A DNA stretch of 20,384 bases from Candidatus Krumholzibacteriia bacterium (GCA_029863355.1 JAOTVO010000011.1:1-20384); one strand, 5' to 3'; shown: positions 8,535 to 16,700, counted from the stretch's first letter. Notes: generated from the letters alone by a model not told the origin. A program made the numbers and translations.

Positions 8535-9515
8535 ATGAAATGGCCCATGCAGAACCGGCTGGCCCTGGCGGCCGCGGCCGCCGTGGCGGTGGCGCTGGCG
8601 GCGACCGCGGTCGCCCTGCCGGGCGGCAAGGACGACGACGAGAAGGTCGTCGAGAAATCCCGCGGATACCTGGGCGTCTACATGCAGGAGCTCACGAAGA
8701 AGCTGCGCAAGGGGCTCGACGTCGAGGTCGAGAAGGGCGTCCTCGTGAGCGGCGTCGCGGACGATAGCCCGGCGGAGAAGGCCGGCATCGAGGACGGCGA
8801 CGTCATCGTGAAGTTCGCCGGCAAGTCCGTCGCGTCGCCGGACGACCTGGGCGACCTGGTGCGGGACACGAAGCCGGGAACCGAGGTTTCGGTCGAGCTG
8901 GTCCGCGACGGGAAAACGCGCAGCGTCACGCTCGCCGTGGGCGAGCAGCCGGACGATCTGCTCTTCTCGTGGTCGGGTGACGACTTCGACTGGGCGGATC
9001 TGGATTGGGCGCCGCGCGCCGGGCGCCACGTGCGCGCGATGATCATGATGGGACCGCGCCTGGGCGTGCACACCGCCGAGCTCAACGAGGATCTCGCCGG
9101 TTACTTCGGCGCCAAGCCGGGCGAGGGCGTGCTGGTGCTCGAGGTCAACGAGGAGTCGGTGGCCGAGGAAGCGGGCGTGAAAGCAGGCGACGTGATCCAG
9201 AAGATCGGCGACGAGGAGGTCGGCGACGTCGACGACCTGCGCGAGGCGCTCGGTGACTTCGAGGAGGGCGACGAGTTCGAGATCGCGCTCCTGCGCAAGG
9301 GCAAGAAGCAGACGCTCAAAGCGACCATGGACGACAGCGGTCACGCGTGGAAAGCCGCGCTCCGGGCGCCGCGCGTGCACATGAACCGGCACCGCGTGCA
9401 CGCGCCGCGCGTGCGCGTCGAACGCTGGGACGACAACGACCTGCGCGAAGAGATGGACGATCTGCGCCGCGAGCTCGACGAGCTCAAGAAGGAGCTGGAG
9501 AAGAAGGATAGCTAG
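8535..9515 (+). CDS. Exported protein with two PDZ domains and a C-terminal coiled coil
   Basis: A 326-residue protein. Residues 1-28 form a signal peptide (Lys, then a long Ala/Val core ending AVA-LPGG). PDZ 1 spans about 43-136, starting RGYLGVYM with GVLVSGV and SPAEKAGIEDGDVI. PDZ 2 spans about 175-263, with PRLGVHT, GVLVLEV and EEAGVKAGDVIQKIG. An Asp/Trp-rich acidic linker (about 138-160) separates them, an Arg/His-rich stretch (275-297) follows, and a charged coiled coil (300-325) ends the protein. No serine-protease domain is present, unlike DegP/HtrA, so it is probably a periplasmic adaptor or regulator of proteolysis or protein quality control. That role is inference from family knowledge. 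Start ATG 8535 is set by GAGGAGG at 8522-8528; the upstream open frame lacks a better start. A strong terminator follows at 9558-9590. Confidence 0.88.
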   Translation: MKWPMQNRLALAAAAAVAVALAATAVALPGGKDDDEKVVEKSRGYLGVYMQELTKKLRKGLDVEVEKGVLVSGVADDSPAEKAGIEDGDVIVKFAGKSVASPDDLGDLVRDTKPGTEVSVELVRDGKTRSVTLAVGEQPDDLLFSWSGDDFDWADLDWAPRAGRHVRAMIMMGPRLGVHTAELNEDLAGYFGAKPGEGVLVLEVNEESVAEEAGVKAGDVIQKIGDEEVGDVDDLREALGDFEEGDEFEIALLRKGKKQTLKATMDDSGHAWKAALRAPRVHMNRHRVHAPRVRVERWDDNDLREEMDDLRRELDELKKELEKKDS

Positions 9516-9557
9516 CCAGCAGGAAGAGGATCCGTCCGCGAGGAATCCTCACCTCCC

Positions 9558-9590
9558 GGGGCGCCGCTCAGCGGCGCCCCGTTTTCTTTT
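9558..9590 (+). terminator. Rho-independent terminator after the PDZ gene
   Basis: An uninterrupted GC-rich hairpin, GGGGCGCCG (9558-9566), loop CTCAG and CGGCGCCCC (9572-9580), is followed by GTTTTCTTTT (9581-9590) on the plus strand. It lies 43 nt after the PDZ stop. The last codons of the convergent glycosyltransferase gene (stop at 9568-9570) are read from the same bases, so the terminator is partly coding on the other strand. Confidence 0.88.
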
Positions 9591-10683
9591 GGGCGCAGGC
9601 ATCGCGGTAGATGGCGGCGAACGCCGCGGCGGCCCGCGGGAGCGAGAAGCGCTCGGAGGCCAGGAGCGGGCCCTCGCGCCGCGCTGCCTCGCGCAACGCC
9701 TCGTCGCCGAGCACGCGCACGATGGCCTCGCCGAGCGCTTCCGGCGTCACCTCCCGGACCAGGGCGCCCGTGCGTCCCTCGCGCACGAGGTCGGGCAGAT
9801 CGCCCACCGGAAGCGCGACGATGGGCACGCCTGCGGCCAGGGCTTCGACGGCCACGTTGGGCAGACCCTCGAACGCCGACGGAATCGCCACGCAGCCGAA
9901 GCGGGGGAGCCAGGACTCCACGTTCGCCACCGCACCCTCGAAAGAGACGGCGCCGGGCGGCCCCGCCCGGCTGGCCCGCCGCTCGAGCGCGGCGCGCTCG
10001 GGGCCTTCGCCCAGGAAGACGAGACGCGCGCCGGGGACGCGGCGGCGCACGTGCACCATGGCCTCCAGGAGCAGGTCCGCGCGCTTGGACGTCACCAGCC
10101 GCCCCGCGAAGCCCACCACCGGCTCGGGGGAGGCGCCGGGCGCCGAGGCGGGGATATCGATCCAGTTGGTGACGAGGTGGAGGCGATCGGATTCGACGCC
10201 TACCGTGCGGGCCAGGAAGTCGCGTCCGGCGACCGAATTCGCCGTCACCGCGTCGGCGCGGCGCAGGGCGTATCGCAGCAGGCCCGCGCGCGGACCGGGC
10301 GCCGTGATCCGGTCGCTCTGGATGGACAGCACCGCGGCGGCGCGGATCGTCCGCGCCGCGTGGAAGGCGTAGATGTCGGCGGCGTCGAGGAAGCCGTGGA
10401 CCACGCCGGCGCCGGAGCGCCACAGCGCGCGCAGGAGGGAGGGGAAGAACGTGATGTCGCTGCGGAAGCGGCGGGCGTAGGAGAAGACGGGCACGCCCGA
10501 GGCCCGGATGAGATCCGCGTAGGGCTCGGTGATCGTCGAGAGGACGTGCACCTCCACGTCGGCGTGCGCCCGCAGGGCGCCGACGAGGAGCCGGAGCTGC
10601 TTTTGCGCGCCGCCGTATCCGAGGTCGTCGATGAGGAAGGCGACGCGGCGCAGGCGCGAGCTCTGGACGAGGGGGTCTTCCAC
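9568..10683 (-). CDS. GT4-like GT-B glycosyltransferase
   Basis: A 371-residue glycosyltransferase with the two-domain GT-B fold. The N-terminal acceptor domain begins RRVAFLIDDLGYGGAQKQL, with the typical GGAQ loop (24-27). The C-terminal nucleotide-sugar domain has GFAGRLVTSKRADLLLEA (191-208), the FLGEGPER loop (223-230) and the EX7E motif, E272 and E280 in FEGLPNVAVEAL. It would transfer a sugar from a nucleotide donor, probably in surface-polysaccharide synthesis. No ATG precedes the domain in frame; GTG at 10683 is the only sensible start, though no strong ribosome-binding site is seen. The gene is divergent from the glycosyltransferase at 10759. Its last 12 nt or so overlap the terminator of the convergent PDZ gene. 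A long open frame continues upstream of the start but is antisense to other genes and was not included. Confidence 0.87.
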   Translation of the reverse strand: MEDPLVQSSRLRRVAFLIDDLGYGGAQKQLRLLVGALRAHADVEVHVLSTITEPYADLIRASGVPVFSYARRFRSDITFFPSLLRALWRSGAGVVHGFLDAADIYAFHAARTIRAAAVLSIQSDRITAPGPRAGLLRYALRRADAVTANSVAGRDFLARTVGVESDRLHLVTNWIDIPASAPGASPEPVVGFAGRLVTSKRADLLLEAMVHVRRRVPGARLVFLGEGPERAALERRASRAGPPGAVSFEGAVANVESWLPRFGCVAIPSAFEGLPNVAVEALAAGVPIVALPVGDLPDLVREGRTGALVREVTPEALGEAIVRVLGDEALREAARREGPLLASERFSLPRAAAAFAAIYRDACAQKKTGRR

Positions 10684-10758
10684 GGTTTCGGTGGCCGGGC
10701 GGCTAGGGTCCGGCTCGCGGTCATTGTAGGAAAGCGCGGCCGCCTGTGCTACAAGACA
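10684..10758. promoter_or_regulatory. Divergent promoter gap between two glycosyltransferase genes, with dyad
   Basis: The 75-nt gap contains an inverted repeat TTGTAG (10724-10729) and CTACAA (10749-10754) with a 19-nt centre. A weaker outer pair is ATTGT (10723-10727) with ACAAT (10756-10760). It may be an operator or parts of the two promoters. No clear -10 box is visible on either strand. Confidence 0.3.
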
Positions 10759-11913
10759 ATGAGTATGGACGTCGTCTGGTTCGCCGAGATCAAGTGGGAC
10801 TACCTGCGCACGCGCAAGCAGCAGATCGTCCGGCGGCGTCCCGAGGACGTCCGCCTGCTCTATCTGGAGCCCTACGTGCGGGGGCGTGAGAACCGCTTCG
10901 CTCTGCGCGAGACCGAGGGGATCGGCGTGGCCACGATGCCGTTCGTCAAAGCGGTCCCCGGCGGACCGGCGCGGCGCCTGGTGGATCTGGGCTGGGTGCG
11001 GCGCGCGATCGACGCGCGCGCCCTCGCCCGCGCGCGCCGTCTCTCGCGCGAGGCCGGGATGCCGGCAGAGAGGGCCGTCGCCGTGCTCTCCAACGTCTAC
11101 GCCGTGAACGTGGCCCGCCGCTTCGGCGCCCGCCTGCTCGCCTACGACTGCAACGACGCCCACGGCGACTTCCCGGGCATGCCGCCGTGGACGCAAGACT
11201 ACTTCAACGACGCGTGCCGCGCGGCGCAAGCCGTGTTCGTCACCGCGCGCGCGCTGGGCGAGCGCGTCGAGGCGGTGCGGGGTGGGAGCGCGGGCGTGGA
11301 GACGATCGGCAACGGAGTGGAGTTCGCGCGCTTCGACGCCGTGCGCCGTGCGTTGGGGCCGCGCGGCGGGGACGGACGCGTGCGCTTGGGCTACGTGGGT
11401 GCCATCGCGCCCTGGCTGGACGTGGCGCTCCTCGCGCGCGTGGCGCGCGAGCGCCCGAATTGGGAAGTGGTGCTGGTGGGCCCGCAGATGCTGGGGGTGG
11501 ACCTGTCCCCGCTGCGCGGGCTCTCCAACGTCGCGCTGCGGCCGCCGGTGGCCTACGAAGACGTGCCGCGCGTCCTCCACGACTTCACGATCGGCGTAAT
11601 CCCGTTCCGGTACGACGCCCTCACGCGCGGCGTCAACCCGAACAAGATGTACGAGTATCTGGCCATGGGGCTGCCCGTGGTGGCGACCGCGTTCTCCCAC
11701 GAGGTGACGCGCTATCCGGACGTGGTCCACGCGGCGGAGAGCGCCGACGACTTCCTGCGTGCCTGCGACGACTTGGCAGCGCTCTGCGCCGATGGCGAGC
11801 GCGCGGGGGCCTTCTCCGCGCGCGCGGCGGCCGCGGCGGCGAGGCACGACTGGGCCGAGATCGCGGCGCATTTCTGGAGCCGCCTGCGCGCGCTGGCCGA
11901 GGCGGCGGGGTGA
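10759..11913 (+). CDS. GT-B glycosyltransferase (group 1, TuaH-like)
   Basis: A 384-residue protein beginning MSMDVVWFAEIKWDYLRTRK. The N-terminal domain includes the YDCNDAHGDFPG segment (about residue 131). The C-terminal domain carries RLGYVGAIAPWLD (about 213), WEVVLVGP and the characteristic donor-site stretch VNPNKMYEYLAMGLPVVAT, with N295 and E299. This pattern is typical of TuaH-like glycosyltransferases in teichuronic acid and exopolysaccharide clusters; the actual sugar is unknown. The start is ATG 10759 or ATG 10765, both in frame; the much longer open frame upstream is antisense to the neighbouring glycosyltransferase. It shares a 75-nt divergent gap with that gene. The Yip1-family gene follows after 54 nt. 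Confidence 0.85.
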   Translation: MSMDVVWFAEIKWDYLRTRKQQIVRRRPEDVRLLYLEPYVRGRENRFALRETEGIGVATMPFVKAVPGGPARRLVDLGWVRRAIDARALARARRLSREAGMPAERAVAVLSNVYAVNVARRFGARLLAYDCNDAHGDFPGMPPWTQDYFNDACRAAQAVFVTARALGERVEAVRGGSAGVETIGNGVEFARFDAVRRALGPRGGDGRVRLGYVGAIAPWLDVALLARVARERPNWEVVLVGPQMLGVDLSPLRGLSNVALRPPVAYEDVPRVLHDFTIGVIPFRYDALTRGVNPNKMYEYLAMGLPVVATAFSHEVTRYPDVVHAAESADDFLRACDDLAALCADGERAGAFSARAAAAAARHDWAEIAAHFWSRLRALAEAAG

Positions 11914-11967
11914 GGCCGAGGGCACGATGGCGACCGCTGGAGGGCGCGAGGCGCCCGGGAGGTGCAC

Positions 11968-12648
11968 ATGAGCTTTCTCGACCGTATCGGGTGGATCTTC
12001 GTCTCGCCGAGCAAGGTCTTCGCAGACATCCGCGAGGGGCGCGTCTCGTGGTGGCAGCCCTACATCGTGGTGGCCGCGATGTACACGGTGCTGGGGGTGA
12101 TCGGCCTTCCCATTCAGCGCGCGGTGGCCGCGCTCAACGCGGGAAACCTCTCGCCGGAGGACCTCGACCGCCAGCTCGAGATCATGGCCAAGTTCGGCCT
12201 CGTACAGGTGCTGGGCACGCCGGTGGTACTCCTGGCCATCGGCGCGCTCGTCGCGGGGCTGACCTACATCGTGGTGACGCTGCTTTCGCCGCAGGCCTCG
12301 TTCAAGAAGTACTTCACCATCACGATGTTCGCCAGCATCGTGGCGGGCGTGGGTCAGGTGCTCTCCACGATCGTCGTGCGCGGGCGCGGCGTCGACGCCA
12401 TCCGCTCGCAGAACGACGCGATGGCCTTCGCCAACCTGCGCTTCCTGGCGCCGCCGGACAGCAAGGTCCTCGAGGGGGCTCTGAGCACCATCGAGCCCTT
12501 CAGCCTCTGGAGCCTCGCGCTGGTGGGCATGGGCGTGGCCCACGTCTTCGGCATGACGCGCGGCCGGGCCGTCGCCGTGGTGGTGCCCTGGTGGCTCATC
12601 TACGTGGCCACGAGCATTCTGGGAGCGGTGGTAGCGGGAATCAGCTAG
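11968..12648 (+). CDS. Yip1-family membrane protein
   Basis: A 226-residue integral membrane protein. It opens MSFLDRIGWIFVSPSKVFADI, the standard N-terminus of bacterial YIP1-domain proteins: an amphipathic segment with an SPxKVF motif. Five hydrophobic helices follow (about residues 31-53, 75-100, 115-133, 170-188, 195-222). The biochemical role of bacterial family members is not established; eukaryotic relatives act in membrane trafficking. GGGAGG at 11957-11962, 5 nt before ATG 11968, sets the start; GTG 11962 lies in frame but inside the ribosome-binding site. It follows the glycosyltransferase gene closely and may be co-transcribed. No terminator is seen between it and the promoter at 12661. 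Confidence 0.85.
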   Translation: MSFLDRIGWIFVSPSKVFADIREGRVSWWQPYIVVAAMYTVLGVIGLPIQRAVAALNAGNLSPEDLDRQLEIMAKFGLVQVLGTPVVLLAIGALVAGLTYIVVTLLSPQASFKKYFTITMFASIVAGVGQVLSTIVVRGRGVDAIRSQNDAMAFANLRFLAPPDSKVLEGALSTIEPFSLWSLALVGMGVAHVFGMTRGRAVAVVVPWWLIYVATSILGAVVAGIS

Positions 12649-12660
12649 GGCGTCGGGCGA

Positions 12661-12690
12661 TTGACAGGGCGGCGCCCCGGGTGCTAATAT
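12661..12690 (+). promoter_or_regulatory. Sigma-70-type promoter of the EF-G-like/yebC/ruvCAB/queA operon
   Basis: A perfect TTGACA (12661-12666), an 18-nt spacer and TAATAT (12685-12690) stand out in a GC-rich region. They lie 82 nt before the GTG start of the EF-G-like gene. The leader of about 75 nt is GC-rich and can fold, but shows no recognisable riboswitch. Confidence 0.72.
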
Positions 12691-12772
12691 CGACGTCTTT
12701 GGTCCCCCGCTAACGCGTTTCCTGGCGGGCGCTTGCGGCTGCGCGGCGCCGCCCCATCCGAGGAGGAAGATC

Positions 12773-14842
12773 GTGAAGGAGTACGCTCCCGACAACATCC
12801 GCAACGTGGCCATCGTCGGTCATCAGGACACCGGCAAGACGGTGCTGACCGACGCCTTGCTTTTCGCGGCGGGCGCCATCGCGCGCGTCGGGCGGGTCGA
12901 GGACGGTAACACGACGATGGACTACACGAAGGAGGAGATCGAGCGGCAGATCACGATCCATTCCGGTGTGGCCCACTGTGAGCACCGCGACGTGAAGATC
13001 AACTTCATCGACGCGCCGGGCTACGAGGACTTCGTGGGCGAGGTGCTGCTCTCGCTGGACGTGTGCGACGCGGGGCTGGTCGTGCTGCGCGCCGACGGCG
13101 GTGTCGAAGTGGGCACGGATAAGGTCTTCGGCTTCCTGCGCGACCGGGGACTGCCCGCCCTGCTGGTCGTCAACAAGATGGACAAGGAGCACGCCGACTT
13201 CGACGCCTGCGTGGAGCAGGTGCGGGAGGCCTTCGGCGGGGGCGCGCGCGCGTTTCATCTGCCCATCGGGCACGGCGATGACTTCCGCGGCCTGGTCGAC
13301 CTGGTGGCGATGAAGGCGTACGAGCTCGCGCGCGACGAGCGCGGCACGCCCAAGGAGATCCCGGTGCCGAGCGATCTGGAGGCGCGCGCGGCGTCGCTGC
13401 GCAAGGAATTGATGGAAAGCGCTGCGGAGTCGGACGAGGCGCTCATGGAGAAGTACCTGGAGACCGAAACGCTCACCGACGAGGAGTTCGCGCGCGGTCT
13501 GGCCGCGGGCGTTCGCGAGGGTGATCTGTTGCCGATCTTCTGCGCGGCGGGCGCCCACGCCATGGGCGGCGCGCCGCTGCTCGACGCGATCGTCGACCTG
13601 CTGCCGCCGGCAACGGCGGGCAAGCGGGCGACCGCCGGCGGCGAAGCCGTTGCCACCGACCCCTCGGGTGCGCCGTGCGCGTATGTGTTCAAGAACGTCT
13701 CCGACCCGCACGTGGGCGACATGCTCTTCTTCCGCGTATACGGCGGTGCGCTGGAGGCGGGCCACGACGTCCACAACACCACGCGCGACCAGGCGGAGCG
13801 CCTGGGCGGGCTCTACTTCGTCAGGGGCAAGCACCGCGACGACACCACCAAGGTGGGGGCGGGCGACATCGGCGCCGTCGTCAAGCTCAAGGCGACCAAG
13901 GTGCGCGATACGCTGGCGGAGAAGAAGGGCGCCAAGCTGGCGCCGACGGAGCTGCCCAGTCCGTCGGTCTTTTCCGCCATCCTGCCCGCCGCCAAGGCGG
14001 ACGAGGAGAAGATGGGCACCGGGCTCCACCGCCTGGCCGACGAGGACCCGACCTTCGAGGTCAAGGTGAGCAAGGAGACGCGGCAGACGGTCATCTCCGG
14101 ACAGGGCGAGATGCACCTGGAGATCCTGGTGCACCGGCTCAAGGAGCGCTACGGCGTGGAGGTGCTCCTGGAGAAGCCGCGTATTCCCTACAAGGAGACG
14201 ATCACCCGGAGCGCCGAGGCCCAGGGACGGCACAAGAAGCAGACGGGTGGGCGCGGGCAGTTCGGGGATGTGTGGCTGCGCCTGGAGCCCTTGCCGCGCG
14301 GCGAGCAGTTCGAGTTCGTCAACGGCATCGTGGGTGGTGTGGTGCCGGGCAAGTTCATCCCCGCGGTGGAGAAGGGTGTGGTGGCGACGATGGGGAACGG
14401 TGTGATCGCCGGCTACCCGATGGTGGACGTGAGGGTGACCCTGTACGACGGCAGCTACCACACGGTGGACTCCTCTGAGCAGGCGTTCAAGACGGCCGCT
14501 TCGATCGGTTTCAAGGCGGCGGTGCAGGGCGCCGGGCCGGTGCTGCTGGAGCCCATCCTGAACATCGGAGTAAAGGTGCCGGAGGAGTTCATGGGCGACG
14601 TGATGGGCGACCTCAGCGGTCGGCGCGGACGCATCCAGGGCACCGAAACCCAGGGGAAATTCACCGTGATCACCGCTCAGGTACCGCAGGCCGACCTGTA
14701 CCGCTACTCGACGCACCTGCGCTCCATGACGCAGGGGCGCGGATCGCACACGCGCGAGTTCTCGCACTACGAGGTCGTGCCGCACGACCAGCAGGAAAAG
14801 ATCGTCGAAGAGGCCAAGAAACAGCGCGAAGAGGAGAAATAG
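12773..14842 (+). CDS. fusA: Elongation factor G-like translational GTPase (EF-G2 type)
   Basis: A 689-residue GTPase with full EF-G domain order: G domain (1-270), domain II (about 295-380), III (about 400-475), IV (about 480-600) and V (600-675). The P-loop is GHQDTGKT (16-23), the switch-I ITI is near 60-62, G3 is DAPGY (80-84) and G4 is NKMD (134-137). Domain IV keeps DGSYHTVDSSEQAFK, with the tip His and VDSSE. The canonical DTPGH catalytic His is a Tyr here (Y84), as in EF-G2-like paralogues, so it may not be the main translocase. Its position away from str-operon genes agrees. The symbol is given for the family; a second-copy name (fusA2) may be more correct. The start GTG 12773 is supported by AGGAGGA at 12761-12767. 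It heads the operon; yebC starts 12 nt after its stop. Confidence 0.9.
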   Translation: MKEYAPDNIRNVAIVGHQDTGKTVLTDALLFAAGAIARVGRVEDGNTTMDYTKEEIERQITIHSGVAHCEHRDVKINFIDAPGYEDFVGEVLLSLDVCDAGLVVLRADGGVEVGTDKVFGFLRDRGLPALLVVNKMDKEHADFDACVEQVREAFGGGARAFHLPIGHGDDFRGLVDLVAMKAYELARDERGTPKEIPVPSDLEARAASLRKELMESAAESDEALMEKYLETETLTDEEFARGLAAGVREGDLLPIFCAAGAHAMGGAPLLDAIVDLLPPATAGKRATAGGEAVATDPSGAPCAYVFKNVSDPHVGDMLFFRVYGGALEAGHDVHNTTRDQAERLGGLYFVRGKHRDDTTKVGAGDIGAVVKLKATKVRDTLAEKKGAKLAPTELPSPSVFSAILPAAKADEEKMGTGLHRLADEDPTFEVKVSKETRQTVISGQGEMHLEILVHRLKERYGVEVLLEKPRIPYKETITRSAEAQGRHKKQTGGRGQFGDVWLRLEPLPRGEQFEFVNGIVGGVVPGKFIPAVEKGVVATMGNGVIAGYPMVDVRVTLYDGSYHTVDSSEQAFKTAASIGFKAAVQGAGPVLLEPILNIGVKVPEEFMGDVMGDLSGRRGRIQGTETQGKFTVITAQVPQADLYRYSTHLRSMTQGRGSHTREFSHYEVVPHDQQEKIVEEAKKQREEEK

Positions 14843-14854
14843 GGGCGCGGGGCG

Positions 14855-15598
14855 ATGTCCGGTCATTCCAAGTGGTCGTCGATCAAGCACAAGAAGGCCA
14901 AGACCGACGCGACGCGCGGCAAGGTCTTCACCAAGCTCATCCGTGAGATCACGGTGGCGGCGCGCGTGGGCGGCGCCGACCCCGAGGGCAACCCGCGGCT
15001 GCGCCTGGCCATCCAGGCGGCGAAGTCGAACAACATGCCCAACGACAACATCCAGCGCGCCATCAAGAAGGGCGCGGGTGAAGCCGAAGGCGCCGGCTAC
15101 CAGGAGATCACGTACGAGGGCTACGGTGCGGGCGGCGTCGCACTCATGATCGACGCGCTCACCGACAACCGCAACCGCACCACCGCCGAGGTGCGCCACG
15201 CGCTGGGCAAGCACGGCGGAAGCCTGGGCGAGACCGGCTGCGTGGCGTGGAACTTCGAGGTCAAGGGCGTGATCCGCGTGAGTACCAAGCGCGTGGACGA
15301 GGAGACGCTCATGGGCGCCGCGCTCGAGGTCGGCGCCGACGACGTGCGGCAGGAGGGCGACGTCTTCGAGGTGACCTGCGCGCCCACGGAGCTGCACCGG
15401 GTGTCGGTCGCGCTGGGGGAGCGGCACATCCCCTTCGAATCGGCGGAGCTGGAGCGCGTGCCCAATACGACCGTCAAGCTCGACGAAGAGGGCGCCAAGA
15501 AGATTCTCAAGATGATGGAGGCGCTGGAGGACCTGGACGACGTCCAGCGCGTGAGTGCTAACTTCGACATCCCCGACGAGATCTTGCAAGAAGGATAG
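14855..15598 (+). CDS. yebC: YebC/PmpR (TACO1) family protein
   Basis: A 247-residue protein starting MSGHSKWSSIKHKKAKTDAT, the hallmark of the family. The conserved NMPNDNIQRAIKKG segment (about residues 60-73) and YEGYGAGGVALMIDALTDNRNRT (about 89-111) follow. Domain I is N-terminal; the alpha/beta domains II and III fill the rest up to FDIPDEIL near the end. Length is standard. Family members were described as DNA-binding regulators. More recent work links TACO1/YebC to helping ribosomes translate difficult sequences such as proline stretches, which would suit co-transcription with an EF-G-like factor. Its position directly before ruvC is a very common bacterial arrangement. Gaps are 12 nt upstream and 10 nt downstream. 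Confidence 0.95.
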   Translation: MSGHSKWSSIKHKKAKTDATRGKVFTKLIREITVAARVGGADPEGNPRLRLAIQAAKSNNMPNDNIQRAIKKGAGEAEGAGYQEITYEGYGAGGVALMIDALTDNRNRTTAEVRHALGKHGGSLGETGCVAWNFEVKGVIRVSTKRVDEETLMGAALEVGADDVRQEGDVFEVTCAPTELHRVSVALGERHIPFESAELERVPNTTVKLDEEGAKKILKMMEALEDLDDVQRVSANFDIPDEILQEG

Positions 15599-15608
15599 TG
15601 GAAACGCC

Positions 15609-16097
15609 ATGTACCGGATTCTCGGCGTCGACCCCGGAAGCGCGTGCACCGGCTACGGGCTCGTGGCCGGCGAGAGCGACGACCTCTGCTACGTCGCCTC
15701 GGGCACCATCCGGGCGGCGACTCGCGCGTCGCGCTTCGAGCGACTGCACGGGATCTACGCCGGTCTGGCGCGCGTGATCCGCGAGCTCGAGCCCACGCAC
15801 TTCGCCATCGAAGGAGTCTTCTACCACAAGAATCCCCGGAGCGCGCTCGTGCTGGGCGAAGCGCGCGGGGCGGCGATCCTGGCCGCGGTGAACGCCGGGC
15901 TGCCCGTGTTCGAGTACGCGGCGCGCGAAGTGAAGCAGTCCGTTACCGGCAACGGCGCGGCCCACAAATCGCAGGTGAACTACATGCTGGGCAAGCTGCT
16001 CTCGCTCGAGCCCCCGCCCGCGGACGCCGACGAGTCCGACGCGCTGGCCGTCGCCGTCTGCCACGCCTTCAAACACCGGCAGTGGAGCCTGGCATGA
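15609..16097 (+). CDS. ruvC: Crossover junction endodeoxyribonuclease RuvC
   Basis: A 162-residue RNase H-fold resolvase that cuts four-way Holliday junctions symmetrically as a dimer with RuvAB. The N-terminus is MYRILGVDPGSACTGYG with catalytic D8. The second acidic residue is E68 in FAIEGVF, and the pair D141 and D144 lies in DESDALAVAVCH, so all four carboxylates are present. K120 in GAAHKSQV matches the conserved Lys. The start ATG 15609 fits the family N-terminus exactly. No strong ribosome-binding site is visible, and translation may be coupled to yebC 10 nt upstream. Its TGA overlaps the ruvA ATG. Confidence 0.96.
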   Translation: MYRILGVDPGSACTGYGLVAGESDDLCYVASGTIRAATRASRFERLHGIYAGLARVIRELEPTHFAIEGVFYHKNPRSALVLGEARGAAILAAVNAGLPVFEYAAREVKQSVTGNGAAHKSQVNYMLGKLLSLEPPPADADESDALAVAVCHAFKHRQWSLA

Positions 16098-16687
16098 TCG
16101 CGCGCCTGCGCGGCAAGCTGATCTCGGCGCGCCCGTGCGTGGTAGACGTGGGGGGGGTGGGCTACGAGCTCGCCATCCCCGATAAGGACCGCGAGCGCCT
16201 GCGCCCCGACGATGCGCCCGTCGAGTTCCACACCTTCGTGCAGGTGCGCGATGACCGCATGGTGCTCTTCGGCTTCCTCGAGCGCGCCGACCGGGAGCTG
16301 TTCCTCAAGCTCATCGAGGTCACCGGCGTCGGGCCCAAGCTCGCCCTCTCCGTCCTCTCGCTGCACCCGGCCGGGCGCATCGTCGACGCCATCCGCGGCG
16401 GCGACGCCGGCTTCCTCAAGCAGCTCCCCGGCCTGGGCAAGAAGACCGCCGAGCGCCTGGTAATGGAGCTGGGCGACAAGCTCGACGACCTCGCCGCCGC
16501 CGGCCCCGCGCCCGCCGCGACCGGTGCCTCGTCGTTGCGCGACGAGGTGGTGGCCGCCCTCACCTCGCTGGGCATGACGCGCCCGGCGGCCGACGCCGCG
16601 CTGGAGAAGATGAACTGGCGGCCCGATTCCGAGCAAAGCGTTGCCGACGTGGTGCGCGAGGCGTTAAGGTATGCCGCAGGGCGGTAG
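16094..16687 (+). CDS. ruvA: Holliday junction branch migration protein RuvA
   Basis: A 197-residue protein with the standard three domains: an OB-fold N-terminus starting MIARLRGKLI (1-63), a double helix-hairpin-helix domain, and a C-terminal RuvB-binding domain. The helix-hairpin-helix elements are VTGVGPKLALSVLS near 75 and LPGLGKKTAERLVMEL near 112. The last domain includes DEVVAALTSLGMTRPAAD (about 150-167), reached through an Ala/Pro-rich linker. RuvA tetramers hold the junction square-planar and load RuvB rings. The start overlaps the ruvC stop as ATGA. Confidence 0.96.
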   Translation: MIARLRGKLISARPCVVDVGGVGYELAIPDKDRERLRPDDAPVEFHTFVQVRDDRMVLFGFLERADRELFLKLIEVTGVGPKLALSVLSLHPAGRIVDAIRGGDAGFLKQLPGLGKKTAERLVMELGDKLDDLAAAGPAPAATGASSLRDEVVAALTSLGMTRPAADAALEKMNWRPDSEQSVADVVREALRYAAGR

Positions 16688-16700
16688 CCCCAGCGATGCC

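Noticed and set aside
10684..12813. Long minus-strand open frame upstream of the minus-strand glycosyltransferase, joined to it in frame
   Set aside because: This part is antisense to the plus-strand glycosyltransferase and Yip1 genes and has shadow composition. Only 9568-10683 has family motifs.
12710..15649. A 979-codon open frame on the minus strand opposite the EF-G-like and yebC genes
   Set aside because: It is antisense to two well-recognised genes. The Arg/His/Leu-rich composition is typical of reversed codons in GC-rich DNA and shows no known motif.
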